A stretch of DNA of 64,000 nt from Sclerodactyla briareus (lineage: Eukaryota; Echinodermata; Holothuroidea; Dendrochirotida; Sclerodactylidae). Shown here one piece after another: positions 42,201-48,200 of the stretch. Each line of letters starts with the position of its first letter. Within the stretch, counting starts at the first letter, position 1. The notes under the pieces were generated by a model. The model saw nothing but the letters and a program-made list of their open reading frames with translations. It made no database searches and was not told the origin of the DNA. The translations under genes and the position numbers were made by a program. The DNA is taken from the NCBI GenBank assembly GCA_026419785.1, contig JAODTK010003810.1, positions 62,001-126,000 of the forward strand, read 5' to 3'.

Positions 42201-45200
42201 TCCGGAGAGGATGACTATAGCTGGGTCGGTGAGTAATATTTACTAATGGCTGGAAGTTTCTGAGACAACGGAGCACCGTGGTGGTTGCTAACGCTTGCTC
42301 TAATCATAGGATTTCAGAAACCAGATGTGTTATGAAAAGAACCTACGCAACAAAATTCATTAGACAGAATATCCTTTCCTATATAGTAGCACCATGACCT
42401 ATGAGAAGGTGGTTTTAGCCAAAGAAGGTCAAAGAAAGCTCTACGACATTCGTATTTCGCCTTCTTGGTTACATAAATACTACTTCACATCGCTTCTCGC
42501 GAAACTTTTATCTATCGTGGATCTTTTCCTTAGATGGGCCGTAACGGGCCGTTACATTAACCCTCCGATCACGGGGACTGTTCTGAGCTGGTTTAAATTC
42601 TTTTCTTTAACCAACGCCTTGGGGTGTTCCACAAAAAGCCGATTCTCGGTCCTGCTCTTTTTCGTAATGCCCCTTTCTTCGGATCGCAGTTCATATTGGA
42701 AGTGAAATAGGTCTATACGCCCAGCTATATTTCAACTCCATTTCAAAACATTCCATAATGTTGGCGTATCTCGAGGAAGACACCCCGTCCAAGTTTGGGA
42801 ATTGAATTAGATTTTAGGTACCCAATCAAACTGAATAATGATTAGACAAAAGTGATAAGAACATTGATGACCAATTACTTAGTTGATGTTAATGACACTA
42901 GGTGATAAAACGGTGAATCCTCAATACAAGACGCCAACATCGGCATTCATATTGATAAGCATACATGGATCAAACAAGTGAATTCAGATTTGTGGGACGA
43001 TTATCCACTTCCGCCAGCGCAGGGGTCGAGTTGAGAAATAAGTCTACCGTGATAAAACTGCAACTAGATGGGTTTTATAAGTGTAGTTCTCTTGCGCACG
43101 GCGTGAATCCTTCATTCGAAGAGCTAAATTAATACCTTTTTCACTCCGATAGAGTAACGATAACCACTGGCTGCTCATTGACGCCCGCGTGTTAAGTATA
43201 TGTGTATTGAATGAGAGTGGGGTTACGATGAGACATGGAGCTACAGGTTAGACAGAGCCGATTTTTTTATTAAAAAAGATTGGACGATAATTTCCTGTCA
43301 TATGGCACTATAGGTTAGTGTATATAGAGCCATCATGTTTTACATTATATCTATAGCATTACTACTCTCAAAACTCTCAATATATGTTTTTTCTCTTGTG
43401 ACATTCATTGTCGATTATTGAAATCCCTTCCAGGTATACGAGAAGGTATGTTGATTGATTATGTTCCTCTAGGGACCATAAGAGCAAAACAACACACCAC
43501 CTTCTCTGAGTATGAAGACGGCCAAAATACAATCGGACAGTCGTCCGAGAGCTCGGATAATAACATGATCCATGATCACACCTCACAGGTTCTGTTCTCG
43601 AAATGAATTGTTCCAACGCTAAAAGTCGAAAATATTAGTCTCCTGCAATTCGTTTCTTTGTTATAAACAATTGGCGCCATTTCTCCGTTTTTAGGTGTTA
43701 TTTTGATAGAGCCTTGAAGAAGGGACATGGACATGGACAGACTGCCATGAACTACTGATCCCTGGCAGAGTTGCTCTTGGGCCGCTGGAGACCAACTAGG
43801 GTTATATGAAGACTGTGGTGTTCTGGACCGTAATGGCAGCTGTCCTGACTTCGTTTGTGATCAGTATTACAACTACATCGGTGCGAAATATCACCTAAGG
43901 GTAACCCCCGCTTTCCGATTACGTTCGGTGAAGGATGCATTATTGGTAATCCCCAAATAGCAGGAAGGAAACGTTTCCGAAATTTGTAATCAGTGCCTCA
44001 TATAGATATGTTTTATATGTTATCGGATGCAATGAACATCTCGGTTCTCTTTCATTCAGCCTCATGTCCAAAACATTATGTTTATGAATAACAGTCGTTT
44101 CCAAATTTAGATCATTGAAAGAAACATTGTCGTGCTAGATAAATAGCCAGTGGTCATCCCAGAACATCTTAGCAAAGCAGCATAACATCAGTTAGAGCAA
44201 TTGTGCATGCTTGTGTTAAGAGACACTAAAAAAGATGTTCCAACAAGACACCTAAGATAAGTTCTAAGTATACTACCCTCGAAAAGATTATCTGCTTCCA
44301 CTGGTTCGAGATGATTACCAAAGTAAAACATTCTTATTTTGACAACAGCAATTTAGCTGTAACATTTAGATAAATCCCTAAGGTTTACCCCACCATGAAG
44401 ATTTGGCCTTGTTGTACATACGCCATATTTCTGCCTTCTGCAGGATTCTCACGAGATGACGCCAATGCGGACGGTTGGCGTCTCATTTCCACCAGTGAGT
44501 GAAATGTCACAGGACCACCTCGGCGGTGAATTGTGATGTGTTGGATACACCATCAGGCTGACTAATTAATCAGTGGAGAGAGAGGGTATCACTACCGCAT
44601 GGTGATAAACACAGATCAATCACCATCGGGGACTCCAGCCAGGGTCCACACATCTGGTCACGGTTTCGGACTTCAGATCGAGAGGAGCTACCTGAAACGG
44701 TTTCGTCAATTCACACAACAGGTATGACATGTAACATATCGCCAATACGAACGTTCCCAACTTCAACATGAAAAAATGCAACATGCATCGACTCCTTGTT
44801 TCATCTCATTGACAGACCAGTTACTGGTGACATTTTGGTTCCGGATATCCGCGAAGCAGAAGCACAGGGCAGCAACCTATATATCTACCGTAGCGAACGT
44901 ACGGTAATTATATTGAATTTGGATACTGTATTCAACGGTCCATGCTAGCTATTACTCTTGTTTCCGCCTGAAATGTTCCCGTTCAGCCATGGATCCTTTT
45001 TTCCCTGTAAGATTGGTTTGCCAAGATGGTTTCTTGTATTAATCATACAACACTCGTGAAGAATCAAAATCCCGGATGAATGACGCCGTAGAAGTTACAC
45101 AGTGGATGCCAGTCCGGAGGATGTGACATTTCATGCCTTTCTTCGAATCCGCATATTGCCCAGGACGAGGAGACAGCATCCATTGGAGGCTGTTACTATT

Positions 45201-48200
45201 TTGCTCCTCGGAGGCTAGTAACCACCTGGACTTCTGGAGATGGATTGTCCGAACAGAGCAGGAGGCGATGTCGTCATGATCGACAATCAGAGGAATTGGC
45301 TATCTTTGTCGACTGCCGCAACAACTCGGTTAGGGGTGAATTCTGTCTGGATCGGTGAGACCTGTCTTTCATATAACAAATATTTACTCAGATATACCAA
45401 TAATATTGACAGAACATTTCCCGTCCCACCCTGTCCACAGAATGATCCACCGGCTTTTTGGCTTTGAAAACATTTTGGAGGTTAATTGTAATTTCGTGTA
45501 GGTCTCCTTGGTGATAACTAAGTTAAACTTGTGATCATGGCAACTAATATATCGACGTTCTAGTGTTCTCCTATTATAACTTCTTGTGGCGTATCCCCTG
45601 TGCTGGGGAGGTTATCCGTCAAGATATTGCAATAAGTACTCGGGGGGTTCCCGTTTTCGAGACTACCTATGCCTTGCTAGATTGGCGCATGGTAGATTTT
45701 TGGTTGACTGACGCAAGGTTTGAGCATATTATATAGATTTCCACGCGTGCTAATTGAGGCACTGTTTTACGGTATCTACCCGGATTCGCTTTGGACGGGT
45801 TTGTGAGGGTCCGAATATAAACTAGGGTCGGTTCACTACCGCTTTTGTTAACAGTAATTTTCGTATACAACTGGAATGATTCACGTTCGATATTTCCCCG
45901 GTGCTTAGGATATTTCGATTTCAGCGTGGAAGTCTATTGGCGTTGGGCGACATGCGAGACCTCCACACCGTGGCAGGAAAGTCCTATGGGCCCCGAACGA
46001 GCCGGCAATGGAAGAAGAAGACTCAGTATATGAACTCATCAACTGGTCAAAGAATACAAGTATTTTGATCGAAAAAGATTCCAGTCGTGTGGGAGTACCA
46101 TCCTAAAGGCTTTGGTATGGACGACGCCAATGTGAACAAGTATCGCCGCACTGTCGGTTAGGCACTATAATCTCGTTAAATGGGCGGTTCACGGGTCGGA
46201 TGTGACGTCATTGTTTTCGGATCCTATACTACTAGCCGGAGTCAGAGCCACAAAGAAGGTTCAGTTTTCCCAGAATTACATGTAACCTTCCAATTGCTTG
46301 GAATTCACGTCGATATCAAAGTCATTGATTGTCCTTCGTCCTATAGCGAATTGATTTCACTTACACTGGTATTCTGTGTCGCATGTATGTTCAATATCCA
46401 CCTCGTTCATACTGAGGATAATGCCACGGATGCATTGTGCTATTCTGCTGCATGAAGGGTCGCAGCTGGAAATACAATAAGTGAATTAGTAATACACTTT
46501 TGTATTAGGGTCTTGAAGATTTCTAGTCGGCAAGTAGTAAGAGATACAAAAGTTACAGGGGATTTTAAATGAAACTAGAAAATGTGGGAGGGTAAAAACC
46601 CGCAGACTGTATATATCCCCGCTCTCTATTCAAGAAATGTGGTGACATGAAACTGGACAATATTCGTAGAAGAAGACATTATAGGACTTGTGAAAGCGAC
46701 AAGGGGGTACAGGGTAAATGGGGTCCTCCAGCATTGAAACGGAAGGGCAAACATAGACATGATATTTTAGGCCCACAATCGTTTTTCATCATTGCTCAAT
46801 CAATTTTACTCAAGAAGGACTTTCTTGTGTGATTCTCATTCTACTGATCAAACAGTACTATTTGTTTTGCATTGAAAATAGTATATACAACATCCAAAGG
46901 TCTCATAAATTGGATAATATAGGGTACTGTAAGGGGACACAAAAGTATTAAAATAAAATCAACCCCAACCACAAGCGTTTTTTAATTTGTTTTATGAATT
47001 GATCGATATTTTGTCAATTTCTGACAGATATGAACAAAGTCTTATAATGGTAGTTTCAGATGTTTTTTTTTTTAGGGCCATAAGAAGCCATACATAGGCC
47101 TATAATGCACTTGTTACGTGTATGAGGCAACCCCTACAGCCCGACAAGTGCGTCCTTAAATAAGCAAAATTTATCAAGATTCGGACCTTTAACCACATGA
47201 CCAAGACAGAGGTAAAATTCAGGTCAGAGGTCAAACACTGCAGGTCACAATTAATTCACAATGGTGAACCATCCAGCCTTTGCAGATATTCAGTTCTTCC
47301 GACTAGAAAAACATTTTTTGACCCTACGTGAATCGAATGACCTTCATTATGATATGACAGTTTATTGCGAATTGTTACTCTCCATGGTGATACATCCACT
47401 CTAGAAGCATATTGCATTCTGATGAGCATACCCAGTGCTATGCCGAAAAAAAAGTAAAAATAAGTTTTTTGACCCTAAGTGACATTTATTTATTTGTTAT
47501 TTTTATCTGTTGCAGTATGACCTGGCGGGATTTTGATGAAATTGTTACATCCATGTGATGCATGCCCCGCCCTAGAAGCATATTGCATTCCAATGAACAT
47601 GTTCAATGTTATTGCGACAAAGGTATAAAACTGAACTTTGACCCTTGTAACTACCAAAGTATATGTCCGATCGAAGCGGAGTTGTGTCCCTCCATAAAGC
47701 ACACAAACCCATCAATATCCAAAAATCACAACCAAGTTCTATTTTTTTGCCCGTAACGCCTTAAATAAGAACACATTTTATTCAAGATAGCCCGTAACCA
47801 AATGACCCCGACAGAGGTCAAATTTCAGGTCAGAGGTTAAACACAGGCGGTCAACACTTATATCACAATGTGTGAACCATCCAGCCTTCGCAATATTCAT
47901 ATTCTCCGATTAGATCAACAAAAAACAGTTTTGACCCCTAATGTGACCCCGAATGACCTTTAATGATATGGACAGTTGTTTATGAGAATTGTTACTCTCC
48001 AGTGATACATCCACGCCTCGGAGCATTTTGCATTTGATGAACACCCAGTGCTATTGCCGGGGAAAGTACTAAATCAGTTGTTTACCTCTAAGTGACCTTT
48101 AATGACCTTCAAGGCATGCGGTTTTATGAAATTGTTCCACTCTATGTGATGCATCCACTCTAGAAAAGCAATTGCATTCCAATTAATATGTTCAATGTTA

